Position numbers and translations under genes: made by a program. From Anisodus tanguticus (taxonomy: Eukaryota; Streptophyta; Magnoliopsida; Solanales; Solanaceae): 64,000 nt of DNA. Positions 38,058 to 50,266 of the stretch are shown here, one piece after another; the first letter of the stretch is position 1, and each line of letters opens with the position of its first letter. Below the pieces are notes generated by a model. It ran no database searches. It was not told the origin of the DNA and saw only the letters and a program-made list of their open reading frames with translations. The DNA lies in contig CM067550.1 in the NCBI GenBank assembly GCA_034509755.1, forward strand, positions 5,263,001-5,327,000, written 5' to 3'.

Positions 38058-38553
38058 AGTTTTCACATCATCATTCCTATATTACTAATTATTACAGTAT
38101 AATCTTTATTATTAATTCATGCATATATTGGTTTCTAGACTAAGCCACCTCTTATGTCCGTTATTTTTTTTCAAACTGCTTTAAACTGTGCATTCTTGAG
38201 TCGAAGGTCTATCGGAAATAATCTCTCTACCTCCCAAAATAAATATAAAATTTGTAAACACTCTACTCTCTACAAATCCTACTTTACATAATTACATTAG
38301 AATATATTATTATTGTATATGATATTTGAAATTTACTATCCGACTAATTTAAAGTTCACACCATCTCAAGAATGGATTCAAAGATTTACCTAAGGGTTCA
38401 ACAACCTAGTAACTTCTTCTCATTGTAAATGTATTAAAAAAATTATTAATATTTATCAATATTGTAATGTAAGCCCAATAAGTAATACAAATCAATTTAA
38501 TAGCGGTAAGAATTCATAATTCTAAATTTTAAATTCGCCTTTATAGAATTTAT

Positions 38554-39030
38554 TACTTCCGTTGTCTCAAATTATTTGGCATTTTTTAAATTTACATGCT
38601 TCTTAAAAAATATTAATTAGGAGGGATATTTGACCTATTTTATCCTTATTTATGTCTAAGTTATAATATCTCTCATTTAAATGTTTACTTTTTTTATGTG
38701 TCATCTATATCTCGTATTTCTCGAAAAAGTGATTCGATTGATGGGATTTGGTATGAGATCGATGATCTCGATGAGATTGATATTCCAATATTTCTTCTTA
38801 GAACGTATTGGTTTGACCCCATAAGCGGGACCAAGCAATATCGTATTAACAATCGAAATATGGTCGAAAGAAAAAATCTCTATTTGATAGGGCTTCTTCC
38901 TATTTTCATTAATGATAATGGATAAAATAAAAAAAAATAATTAATTATCTCTTGAACTTCTAAAACGATAAATAATTTGAGATAACTATTTTTAATAAAT
39001 ATAATAAATAATTTGACACGAAGGGAGTAC
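38554..39030. mobile_element. Stowaway-like MITE interrupted by foreign DNA
   Basis: Left end acttccgttgtctcaaatta and right end aaatttgacacgaagggagt-like (ataatttgacacgaagggag) are inverted repeats. The interior is normal for the family except for an insert at about 38700-38923 with different base composition. Confidence 0.65.
38700..38923 (+). other. Probable plastid DNA insert (ycf2-like)
   Basis: An open stretch of 75 codons ends in YRINNRNMVERKNLYLIGLL, followed by PI. I recognise this as near-identical to a segment close to the N-terminus of chloroplast Ycf2. The upstream part (RISRKSDSIDGIWYEIDDLD) also looks plastid-like, but I do not recognise its gene, so the insert may be chimeric. 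It sits inside a MITE, is not a working gene, and is best explained as nuclear plastid DNA. Confidence 0.6.
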
Positions 39031-39334
39031 TTATAACTTTTTTATTTCTAGGATTATAGGGATATTAATTAACAATGAAAGGGTCTCATTCTCAACGGCA
39101 TCAATCCTACCACACGGGTGGACGATATCCTCGAAAAAAACATCAATTAACAACAAGATCCAAGTTGAAGTTTGTGACAGCACAACCAGACAATGAAGAT
39201 AACTCGATAACTCCGAGATCCAACGTGCCTTGTCGTTCTAAGGATCAGAAATAGCCACGAAGTTCAAATCATAGCCGTTCAATTATCACATCAATTGTCA
39301 GACAATGTACGATGATGATATGACTCACGTGCGG
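39031..39334. other. No gene seen
   Basis: A short intergenic stretch of average composition. The frames seen are short and share nothing with known proteins. Confidence 0.3.
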
Positions 39335-39350
39335 GTAAAATCCTTTACTT

Positions 39351-39591
39351 TGTGAAGGGGAAAGTCCCGAAGACGAAACCCCCACCTGTATCAGAGGCCC
39401 CTTAGCCAGGTGAGATGTAAATCGAGGATATGCGTGAGTGACTGCCCTGCAAGGGAGAGGACCAACGGGACACGAACCCAAAGAACATCCCTTGCAATAT
39501 TTCAAAGAAAGAGCTGTCACCACACGGATTCGAACCCGCGACGTCGGAGTGATTGTACCCCAATCACCTTGCCAATGCCCCTTGTGGCTGA
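39351..39591 (-). mobile_element. tRNA-derived SINE with 16-bp target duplication
   Basis: On the minus strand a perfect pol III B box, GGTTCGAATCC (within 39525-39540), follows a fair A box (TGGCAAGGTGA, near 39565-39575). The 241-bp body is flanked by identical 16-bp repeats gtaaaatcctttactt (39335-39350, 39592-39607). There is no poly-A tail; the 3' end is ...CCCCTTCACA. The duplications are perfect, so the insertion is recent compared with its neighbours. Confidence 0.85.
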
Positions 39592-39607
39592 GTAAAATCC
39601 TTTACTT

Positions 39608-40445
39608 AATGGGCGGCTTTCGGTGTGTGTAAATAGTTTAATTTACGGTAAGATTCACTTAACGTATGAAAAATGATTAAAAATATTATTCTTTCACCTC
39701 TTTAGATTAAATAAATATCGTTAATATATTTAAAATGGCTCAAAAATCTTCTTCGTTGGCTTTTTGAATCAAATTTAATTCTAATGTTATTTTCAGATTT
39801 AAAATTATTCTTTTATTAATGATATAATTATATAATAATTATTTTTTAATGAAACATATGACTTTTTTTGCTTTAATGATTTTAATAAATTATTTATACA
39901 TAGTAATTGAATTTCTTAACTCAATACAGAAATTTGACCAAAACTATTGAATTTTATTGAATTTATACGAAAAACTCTAGTGTCGTCCTTGTGCATAATC
40001 TGTATTAGGATATTAACCTTCATTTTATGAATAAATATTTGTGATTATCTTTTTTATGATGTAAAAGCATAAAACTTGTTTTACATTATTAGTGTATAAA
40101 AGTTAAACTAGTACATAAATCTAAAAGCAGGAGGCGCCTTAAAAAAGTTTGAATTTTTGAAGAGAATGATTTCGAATTTTTTTAACCAAATACTATTAGA
40201 GAGAAGGTTTCTAATATTTTATAAAAAAATAAAAACTATTGAGAGGTGTTTTCGAATTTCAGAAGAACTTGGAAAAATTCCCACACTTCTATGATTCTAT
40301 CTAGTTGAGTTGGATTGAATGGTTTTTACTTTTGGAATTACAAAAGCTTTTTCACTTATTTTATAGACAAGTTGGTTTAAGATTTGCCGAGTGACGTTGG
40401 GTTAAGATCCAGTCAGCTATGTAAGGCTTTTGACGAAGTGATAGC
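39608..40445. other. No gene seen
   Basis: Very AT-rich intergenic DNA without a supported feature. Confidence 0.4.
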
Positions 40446-40818
40446 TTTTTTTTATAACTCTATTTTATTACCAGGAAAAATATTTACATAAGACTCATTA
40501 CAAACCAAACCCAACCTGGCCAAAGGCCCACCTAAGACTCATAACTATTGATCACCTTCTCTACATACAAACTCAGATCAACCATCATCTACACAACCTA
40601 TCTACTTATTAACACAGACTCATGGATAGTAGTTCATAGTTGCCCTGCAATCCTAGTCTGTCCTGCTCCTTTAATATGAATTTTCTTAGTGATCTTCCAC
40701 AAAATCCTGTCACATGATGTGCAGCTCTTCTCTTGGAATATCCTCTCATTTCTTTCCAACCAAATATAGTAAACACCATCCTGTACATCTCTCCTCTAGC
40801 AGACTTACCTGTTCCATG
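40446..40818 (-). mobile_element. L1-type LINE 3' fragment
   Basis: On the minus strand it encodes a zf-RVT-type end (DGVYYIWLERNERIFQ, then ILWKITKKI) and finishes at a short T-run (poly-A on the minus strand, 40446-40453). Its orientation is the same as the L1 piece at 44045-45500, so it may be the other side of the same element. Confidence 0.7.
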
Positions 40819-43800
40819 TAGGGGTGGCCAGTGGGGCGGGCGGGTCCGGCAGGACGGGGAAGGATCGAAGTTCTAGTTAATAACCTGAAAAAAGTCACTA
40901 GCTTCTTGCTATCGAGTGTGCCTTAGATCGGGTCTCCGGCGGGATAGACGGGCCGGGATTAGCGGGACAGGAGGATGTCTCGTCCCGTCCCACATCCCGC
41001 CGGAAAGGGGACCGTGTTTGGGGGATGGGGCGGGGCGGGGTCGGGATTCCATTTTTTTTGGCACTTAATTTAAAAAAATAATATATATAAACACTTCAAT
41101 AATTGAACAAGATAGTGTAATAAAAACATCTCAAGACTGTTTTTGTTCCTCTTTTAATAGAAATATAATTCTTTTATAATACAATTTCAAAATTACAACT
41201 TTTTGGTATTGTTCAAAAGTTGCAAATCACATAGTAAAATTGCAATTTAAAAAGTTACATAGTTAACCATACTTTTTCGAATTTGCTCACAATGTCTTGA
41301 GGATCTTCGGTTGGAATTGAAAGTTGTTGGTCAAATTGTTCGACGTTGCTTCCTGTTCCCCCGGACAAAATTTCGTTGTAGTTGTAGTCTTTTTTTCGTT
41401 GGTCTCCAGTTGACCGCACCTTCTACGCTCCGCTCGAATCCAATTTTTGAATATAACTGCAATCTACAATGTGTCTCCCGCCAATAAATGTTTGTGCTCT
41501 CATATTTGAAATCTTCCCGCAGAAAAAGCGCTTTCAGACGCTGTTGATGACGCTTGAATGGTCAACACATCTCTGACCATTTTTGCTAGTGTCGGAAATG
41601 TCTTCTCATTGTCCTTCCAGTATTTCAACAAGTTTTCATGTCCATCATCATTGACAATTAATTCGTACAGTACAACACCCTGCAAAACATAAACATCAAA
41701 TTCGCTAACTTGTGAAGAAGTTGAACCACTAAACACTTTATTTCTAAGGTCTTGAATACTAGCAGCAAAAACTACATATTTTTTATAAGGATGCATTGAA
41801 GTAGTAGAAGATGGTACATAAGCCGGTTGATTATTTGCACGTTGTTGTTGGTAATATATATATACTTTTTTGCATTCAGTTTGTATGCTAGACGCAACTT
41901 CTTTAGTTGGTTCTTCAGTTGGGGCTGTTGAAAGTACTTCTATACAATCATAAATCGTTTCTACAAGTGTTTTACAATTGTCTACTTTAATAGTCGAATT
42001 TAATACAACACCAATAATATATATAGTGGAATAGGAAAAAAGTATTTTTAAATTTTTTTAAACATTTTTTTAATAGATGCCTTATAAGTTTGTTTTTCCA
42101 TATATTCATTAAGTAACAAAAATATTAGAGCTATATAAAATAACATAGTTGAAATAGTAGGATAATAAATACCGGAAAATTCTTTAGTAGCTTGAAAAAA
42201 AATCTCTAAAAATCCATTAAGTTCTAAATTTTTTTCCCAATCATTATCTACAAGCATATCCCTTCGATTTTTATTTTGGGCTTTAAATAATAAAGTTATA
42301 GATTTTCTATAATCGTAAGCAACAAGTAGTTGTTCATATAGAGAATTTCACCTAGTCGCTACTTCTTCAGAATTTTTTCTATAAGATAATCCACAATAGT
42401 GACAAGTTTTTTATACTCTTTGCGTCTTTGTATTTTATTACCTTTAAAAATATAGTTTATAACAAATTGTATTTTTTCAAGAATGTTTTCAAAAAGTTTT
42501 AGGCCATCATTTACAACTAAGTTAAAAATATGACACGCACATCTTATATGAAAATGATCAGAAAAATATGGATTTAATCGACCTTTTAAAAGTCTTATAG
42601 CATAATCATTAGAAGTAACATTATCTAATGTAATAGTCATAATTTTATCAATTATTCCATAATAATCACAAATTTCATTAATATTTTGTACAATAAAAGT
42701 TCCAGTGTGCCTATCATCAACATATCTATATGCTAAAATACGTTTTTGCATAGACCAATTATGATCTATCCAATGACATGTTACCGTTAAATAATCATTA
42801 CCGTTAGTACTACGACCTATATAAGAAGTGAGAGCCACTTTGCCATTAAAATGATATAATGCATAACGTAAATACTGTTGATATTCATTTGCAAATTTAA
42901 AAACGCCTCTTCTAACAGTTGATCTAGGAGAACCGTTAAAAGAAGAATTATACATTTCTCTAATGTAATGAATAAAACCATGAGAGGAAGAAAATGCAAA
43001 AGGCAAACCCCACCGCAACTAATTTTTCCATATTTTCCATAACTTTATGTTTATCATATTTTGGATAAAAAATTCCCCCGTCGTCGGGTTAATTTGACCA
43101 TGTACTTGGTCGGGGACACTATGTGAACCTTATCCCGACTCAAAGGGCATTGACACACCAAATTTTTTAGCCTGGTATTGATTCCACCTAGTTGTGTGCT
43201 CGCCTTGTACATGTCTCGATAAACCTCCCGTCCACCTTAGACCTTTTTCGCTTTTAAATTTATAAACATTTTTACAAATTTTACATCTAACTACTTGATT
43301 CTCTTTGTCCCTATCAAAAAAATCATATGCAGCTGATTTTAATTTTCGTTGTGTGGGGCCTCGACTCATACTAGGGGGAATATGAGGCATTCCAGTTTCA
43401 GTTGGAGGTTGAGACTCAGTCTGAGCCTGAGGTTGGGGTGCACTAGTGGGTGTGTCATCTACATTATCGTCAAAATTAAAGTCTTCGGTTCAGATGCAGA
43501 ATATACCTTATCATCTAATGGTATATCATTAAAAAAAACAGTTTCATCTATATGAGTGAAATCAATCAAATCATCGGGACTAGGATATGATTACTAGAAG
43601 AAGTACCCTTGTTACCCCTACTAGAAGAAGCACCCCTACCCTTAATCATACGTCCAAGGCGTTCCATTATAATTATGCAAATAAATAATTAAAGTAAATG
43701 AAATTAAGTACGATAATTAAAATTAAGTAACAATAATAATTTAAAGAAGGAACGAAGGTACCAAACGCCGACGTAACATCGACGTGTAATCGAGGTTGAA

Positions 43801-44030
43801 AATTAAAACTTTACTCGATGGATGATCCTCAAGCTAGTTGCCAACTTCACTCTCAATTTTTGAATTTTGATATAAATGAGCAAAAAAAAATAAAATTAGT
43901 AGGCAATGTAGAATTGTAGAGAGATAAATTGAGAGATGGTAGGAAGATTTGTGAGAAACGTGAAGAGAAAAATGAGGTATTTATAGTTGAAAAATGAGGT
44001 AAATATACACTAGATAAGCATTGCATGATC
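40819..44030 (-). mobile_element. hAT transposon, decayed
   Basis: The minus strand encodes, in order: a start MERLGRMIKGRG near 43666, a BED zinc finger (VRCKICKNVYKF ... LSRHVQGEH, 43130-43390), a central transposase part (42359-43018, 42048-42257), and the hATC dimerisation region (TASESAFSAGR, 41500-41796). Stops separate the pieces. The 3' terminus taggggtggccagtgg is followed by GC-rich subterminal repeats (ggcgggcggg, ccggcggga) in otherwise AT-rich DNA, as in RICESLEEPER-type plant hATs. The 5' inverted repeat is not recognisable, so the right limit is approximate. Confidence 0.85.
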
Positions 44031-44044
44031 CACTACACACACTT

Positions 44045-45500
44045 TTCAGGAAATGCCAATTCATACAGAAACTGTTCCACAAAGCTCCATTTTAATAAAT
44101 CATATGCCTACTGCATGTTCAATTTAATCATACATTGTGGGGAGATACCCTTTCTTCCATAACCTTTCACTAGCTCATGCCCCATGATGATGTTGTCTGA
44201 TATTATTCTTTCAGAAACAAAAGCAGACTGACAATTATCAACAAAAGCATCCATTACACCTTGTAGTCTCTTAGTGAGGATCTTAGATATGACTTTGTAC
44301 AATGTAGAGCAACAAGATATAGGCCTATATTCTTTCACAATTGTAGAATTTTAACCTTAGGGATAAGTGTGAAAGATGTACAATTGGCTACCTTAGTTAA
44401 TTTTTCTGTCTAAAAAAAGTGCAAAACAACTTGTGTGATGTCCTTACCAATAATTGGCCAAGCTTTTTTGAAAAAGCAAGAGTTCAATCCATCACAGCCT
44501 GGGCCTTCATATCATCAATGGACTGCACTGCTGCTTTAACTTAATCTGTAGACACAGGCTGTATTAGTGCTAGTTGTTGTACTCTTGCTAATATAGGGCC
44601 ATTTTTTTATCACATAAAGGTTAATTGTAGGGATAGAATCAGCAGCAGACCCTAGCAGTACTTTGTAATAACCAGTCACTTCCTTCTCAATATCATCCTT
44701 AGTATATATCCATGTCCCTTGCCTTGTCTTCAGAGTGTTGATAGAATTCTGATTGCACCCATTCTTCATGTGAGCAAAGAAATAGGCAGAATTAGAATCC
44801 CCTTCCCTCAATCATTGAACTCTGGACTTTCTGCTTGTATATACTCTCCCTTATTGTCCTTCATTTCTCCAGGTTCTTTCTAAGCACCTTCTCAGCCTCA
44901 ATTTGATTGTTCTGTGGAATATGGGGTCCCATTTTCTCTTGTAGCTCAAGTAATCTCTATCTAATCTCCTATAATTTATTATCCACACTATTGAATTCCT
45001 TTATATTAAGACCCTTTAACTTATACTTGACATCTTTCAGTTGCTGCCACACAGTGTGCGTAGTTGATCTTGTGTCTTTTTTCCAAACTTCATGGATTAA
45101 GGGCAAGAAGTCTTTGTGCTCAGCTAGACAATTGAAGAATCTAAATGGTTTTCCTTTCTTGCTTTGATTAACTTCCACATACACCTTTAGAGGAGAATGA
45201 TCTATCCACAACCCCAATAGTGGTAGAGTGCCCTATTACATACAAAGTTAGGGCATGCCTCCATTTCACATTTTCTTCCTTCAATTCATCCTCATCCAAT
45301 TCGACAATTGTAACACCATCCTCTATTTGTGGTGCAATGAATTCAAGTGGCATACCACGCCCAGCTAGTTTATTCCCAGTAACCACATTAGCCCAAGTTC
45401 TAGCACTACCGGTATTTCCCTCCTCTATTACTTTACTCTGTTCCATGCTAGGTTTAGGAGAGCTTACCGTATTGACTTGTACTGCACTAGCACTAGCACT
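44045..45500 (-). mobile_element. L1-type LINE, internally deleted 5' and RT part
   Basis: Minus strand: an ORF1 piece of DUF4283 type (KWRHALTLYVIG, 45168-45446) runs straight into the end of an endonuclease domain (GLWIDHSPLKVYVEV, from 45217). Next come the pre-RT linker (REGDSNSAYFFAHMK, near 44800) and the start of RT (EYRPISCCSTLYKVISKIL, near 44330; MIKLNMQ, near 44110). Most of the endonuclease is missing, so it is an internal deletion. The RT stops at the hAT junction. Confidence 0.8.
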
Positions 45501-46741
45501 AGCATAGTAGGGTACTTTTGTAAATAATGTATCTTGTGCCTAATTCAACCCAAAAATTAGCTTGTTGGGTGAAGATTGTCTAAGTCCGTATAAGGCCCAT
45601 TCCATATCCGATGTGGGACTCTTAACACTTTTAAGCTGGTTCTGATTGCTCAATAACTTTTTCTTTGCCGCTACTAGCTACCCCTTCCTCGCATTCTCTT
45701 CTGGTTCCTTGATGACAGTTTCCTTCGACCTAGTGACCACCGATTGGGTCATCTTACTACCTAAGTCATGCGTTACTGTTCCATTGAGCGAGCTAACTTT
45801 TGGTGAAATCAATTATTATTTCATACTCTTTTGAATATGTTTTTTTCACATGAACACAAAATACTTTGTGCACTAATATGTCATTTATGTCTCTACTCAT
45901 ATCACCCTAATATCTTTTCATCCTATCAACAAACTAATTTTTCCTATTATCCTAATTGATATAATTATAAGTATTAACTTATTGATCTCAAACATTAAGG
46001 CAATAATAATATAAGTTGAAAATCTTTCATAAGATTTTGAGAAGAAGTCCAATAAACATAAAATTATAAGTTAAACTGTATCATAATAAACTTGAATATT
46101 GATAACCTTGTGACCTCTGCTATTCAGTTAAATCTTCCTATCTTCAGAAGATTGATTGACGACATATCAAACCTCTTTTTAAAGAGATCCGTAATTTAAG
46201 ATACATGAAAACTTTATAAAATACTAACCTCTAATCAAATCATCCCTATTTTCATTATGTGTTTGATTCTTTTAGTTTAAAAAATGGTTAAATACATGTC
46301 GTGTCAAACATTTAAACAATATTCACGATACATCGTTTTAGTTTTAAAAAATTATGAAGCGTAGTTATATTTTAAATGTTGTAGCAAATACACAATTAAC
46401 AATTGTATGTGCTGATACAACTTTATCGCTCAATTTTAGTCAATATAGTATGCACTGGTACATGATACCAGCAACTTGATACAATTGATACCCACCACCT
46501 TATATAACTCTTTCGGTGATACAATTAATACTCACCTTATACCGTAACTATAGCTACACTTCATAAATACACAAACTAGGTTGATTTCGTAATACACATA
46601 CACAATAGGAGTAACTATTTATGAAATTTTCTTAAAAATAAATCTGTAATCCAGCTCAAAGTCTAGCTGTATTAAAATAAAAGCAACATAAATTTTCTGC
46701 GAGCTCTATCTTTGACACCACGTGTTCTCCACACGTCCCCC
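45501..46741. other. No gene seen
   Basis: 45501-45840 could be an eroded upstream part of the L1 element. The rest is AT-rich DNA leading to the small gene's promoter. Confidence 0.4.
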
Positions 46742-46749
46742 TATATATA
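46742..46749 (+). promoter_or_regulatory. TATA box of the small 103-aa gene
   Basis: tatatata lies 73 bp before the ATG at 46815. It is followed by pyrimidine-rich leader DNA (cccctcccctcttctccttt) typical of plant 5' UTRs. This rules out the upstream ATG at 46722 as the start. Confidence 0.65.
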
Positions 46750-46814
46750 CCCCTCCCCTCTTCTCCTTTACATTCACACCGAATCCTAATTTCTCTCTAA
46801 TCTCCGATCCAATT

Positions 46815-47126
46815 ATGTCAAACAACCACCGAACTTCCACCGCCGATCGTCGGAACCCTAGCCGATTACAGCGCCGAGCACCGGCATCAATTCAAATCAA
46901 CCGCACAAGCGATTGGAATGTTGCGATACCGCTTTTATCGCCGTTGATTACTTCTCCAGTATCACCTAATGATGATGAAAACTTGAAATCGGTTATTAAT
47001 CACATGGCTAATAAAAAAGAGGAGGTGAAGAAAGAGGAGAAACCGGTCATGGTGTTTAAGAAGTGGCAACATCCTGCCGCGCCGTTTTGTCATGAACAAA
47101 CGTTGCCGTTTATTCAGTTTGCTTGA
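46815..47126 (+). CDS. Small plant protein of unknown function, 103 aa
   Basis: An intronless frame from ATG 46815 to TGA 47124-47126. I chose this start because the in-frame ATG at 46722 lies before the TATA box. The protein is basic at the N-terminus (RRNPSRLQRRAPASIQINR), then has SDWNVAIPLLSPLITSP, a charged linker (ANKKEEVKKEEKP), and a conserved-looking C-terminus (VFKKWQHPAAPFCHEQ). No signal peptide or membrane segment. The DWNVAIPLLSPL and WQHPAAPF phrases look like those of small uncharacterised plant proteins I recall, but I cannot name a family. The GC content is higher than its surroundings, as for a real exon. Confidence 0.75.
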   Translation: MSNNHRTSTADRRNPSRLQRRAPASIQINRTSDWNVAIPLLSPLITSPVSPNDDENLKSVINHMANKKEEVKKEEKPVMVFKKWQHPAAPFCHEQTLPFIQFA

Positions 47127-47489
47127 CAGGAACTGGTGATAGACGGTTAAAGTGAATTTAGATCTTAAAAAAAATGGATGTTAGATGTGTTAAAAGTATA
47201 CATATAGATCTGATTGAAGCTTTTTATAAACAAAATTGTTGATATTTAGTTTTATGTTAGGATGAAATATTTGTATAATTAGATTATTAGTAACAAGTTA
47301 TGAATACTGATTGAGGAAAATTTCTCTATCTCTCTGTTTTCTTTTTTCCTTTTTTGGTTGTATTGTTTAATTTGATGAGGTGATAATGCGACTGTGGAAC
47401 GAAATGAAAATGCTTGTTTGGATTTGAGTAGAAAGGAATTTATGGAAAATGAAAGGAGGTAAATATAAATTTTGATCAACGCTAAAAGA

Positions 47490-47666
47490 TAATTCAAACT
47501 CTTAATTTAATTGTCTTACCTTTTTTGTCGGTTTCAAAAAGAGTGTTTCTTTCTCTATTTCGTAAGTTTACCACAATCTTAAATTAAGATCACAAGATTC
47601 AAAAGTTCCACTTTATTTCTTAAACTTCGTACCAAATCAAATTAAGACACTTAAATTGGGACGGAG
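47490..47666. repeat. Stowaway-like MITE, left end eroded
   Basis: The right end aaattgggacggag and the interior (aagattcaaaagttccactt) match the copy at 13612-13841. It lies about 360 bp downstream of the small gene. Confidence 0.6.
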
Positions 47667-48145
47667 AAAATATTTTTTTCATTATATTGCTATATTGCTA
47701 TAAGGTGAAGGTTAGTTATTTTAGATTTGAGTTTATGATCTTCGGGCGTGTATTCAATTGAGATTTTAAAAGACTATGTATATATAAATAAGTCTAGTAG
47801 ATTTTAAAAGTCTATTTAGAAATGTATTGACTTTTTTAAAAAAAAATTTATAATCAAGATTTTTTACGTTTGAATTTTAAAAAGATTTATCATAAGATTT
47901 ATAAAAATTTGAAAGGACCACATGAATTTTTTATGCAAACTTAATAGGAAGATGAGCAATGATGATCTACTTTAGTAATACACGAAAATCAATTGGTTCA
48001 AGATAATAAAGAAATGAAATAATAAAATAAAAGCAAACATTCAAAGTTACAAGAGTCAATGAAAAAGATAATAAAGAAATTATAATTAAGCCAATACAAT
48101 TTTTTCAATCTGTTAATAACCAATTTGATGTAGCTTCATGTTCTC

Positions 48146-49741
48146 CTAAATAACATTTCTCCACATATCTAAAGTTATGCTAGCTCTCCATGCATTAGCA
48201 TATTCTCGTTGCTGCTCTTGGGTTTGAACAATAGGTTCAAAATTATCTTCTTCATTAAATGGTACTACTGAAGATGAAGATTCATCTATTGGTTCAACTG
48301 GAAATTCACCAGAACGACACTCTTTGCGAAGAAAGTTATGGAGTGATACATATGCTAACACAACCTCTGCTTGTGTCTTAAATGGAAATGGAGGCGTCGA
48401 CTTAAAAATTGTGAATCGTGATTTAAAAATGCCAAATATCCTCTCGATCACATTCCTCGAGGACGCATGACGGAGATTGAACAATTCATTTTCATTTTGA
48501 GGGTCATTACCATGATCCGCAAAATCGTGGAGATAATATCGCACACCTCGAAATTGAGCTAAAAATTGGCGTCGATTAGGAAATCCACAATCCGCTACGA
48601 AATATTTACCTAATTATATATACAATACATATAAAATTAGTATGAAATGTGATCTTTAAATCTTTGGTGGTGCGGGTTCTTCCAAGATTTGGATCTAATG
48701 AAGCATTTTGGAAGATCTAGGTCAGCAAAATCGAACTCAAACGACGATAACATGGGGGGCAGTGGTGGTTCTTCAAGAGGCTCGGGATGGACCCATTTTG
48801 ATCTAGATGTTTTATATACATGTTTATCATTTTAAAAATAAGTACTTACCTTGGGGCACTTTAAGTCCGTTCCTTCTTGATAAGGTATTACTTAGCAGCT
48901 TTGAATCATGAGCTGAACCTTCCCACCCGCTAATAACGTACATGAATTCCAAATCAAAGTTACAAGCTGCTAATACATTTTGTAATATATTTCCATGACG
49001 ATTACGATAGCTGATTACATCGCATCCCCTCATCATTGCCGGAATATGTGTACCATCAATAGCTCCGATGCAATCCTACAATAATTCATATATAATGATA
49101 ATCATATGATTAAAAATAATTATAATAATAATAACAATTATAATTAAAACTAAAATATTAGTATAATTAAGTAATCATCACATATATACCTTGAAATAAG
49201 AATAAAACCTTGTGCTTTCCCTTATTTTAGCAGGCACAGGTTTAGCCATCAAATTAGATGCTATTGAATTCAAGGCCTTCAAAATCTTGTGGAAATTTTC
49301 ACTAGCAGCAAATTGTGATCGGCCAAATGTATTACAAATTACACAATATCGAGTATTTTGGCCAACTATTTGTAGGAAAGCTGGAAGCATTTTTCGACAC
49401 TAATAAATCTTGTATCCTCCAAAAGTGTTCTCTCTAAGAATTGTGCATAACTTTCGAAATACATCTGGATACATTCTGTATACTTGTCGAAAGATTGCAG
49501 GATCATCGTTTAATGCTTGATGTATATAGTCATATCCAATGCTAGTAATTCTCCGTCGAGTTAATGGAGGCTCCCTCTGAAATGAGGCATGTAAGGGAGC
49601 CACTACGAAGAAATTCCGTTCAATATATTCATCACGCATCATATTCAGAAACTGATTTAGCACATGCATTATTGCATAAATTGCCATCACTGAACTGTAA
49701 ATGGCTTCATAAAATTCTTCATCTATTTCTTCATCATCCAT
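48146..49741 (-). pseudogene. Harbinger transposase, almost intact
   Basis: Exons on the minus strand: about 49190-49741, 48851-49075 and 48146-48611, with GT/AG introns at 49076-49189 and 48612-48850. The DDE catalytic core is present: IGAIDGTHIP (D near 49060), GSAHDS (D near 48910) and NVIERIFGIFKSRF (E near 48440). One apparent frameshift lies near 49420, between the N-terminal part (MDDEEIDEEFYEAIY) and FISVEKMLPAFLQIVGQ. Otherwise no stops. The transposase cuts the element ends together with the Myb-like partner. Confidence 0.85.
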
Positions 49742-50266
49742 ATCTTCTTCATCAATACATGTTCAGTTGTGACATTATGCGTATATAAAAAAGTATACGA
49801 GACTACAAAACAGTAAAAATAGTTTAACCAAATAAAAAACTAAAAGCTGTCAAAATAGTTTAACCAAATAAAAAAGTGAAAGCTGTCAAAATAGTTCAAC
49901 CAAATTATAACCCAAATAGTCCAACCAAAGTAGAATAAAAATAGCACAAACAAAAATATAGTTCAACAAAATCCAAGATGATCAACATACTAAAATCATC
50001 CTAACTTGAATTTTATCCAAGATGAGCGCTCATCCAATGACATCTTCAAGAACAAGTCCTTATTTGTTTTATTACTAAGCAATTCACCCGCCATGTAACA
50101 AGTATTGTCATCCAAATTTGATATCTCTTTTATAGCATCCCAAATATCCCTCTCTCTGTCTCTGTCTCAATGCCAATAGAAAGATTTTCTAGAACTTTGA
50201 CTTGATTGTTGGTCCTAACTAAGCTAGAACTCCCTTCATACTCGGATCTACTTCGCTTATTGCAGC

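Noticed and set aside
38698..38925. 75-codon open frame as a host gene
   Set aside because: It ends in a Ycf2-like phrase, has no promoter or homologous start, and lies inside a MITE; plastid-derived DNA explains it better.
39525..39575. Possible tRNA gene on the minus strand (good B box)
   Set aside because: The arms do not form a cloverleaf, and the region lies in a 241-bp unit with 16-bp target duplications, so it is a SINE.
46722..46814. Upstream in-frame ATG extending the small gene by 31 residues
   Set aside because: This ATG lies before the TATA box at 46742, so it would not be in the mRNA.
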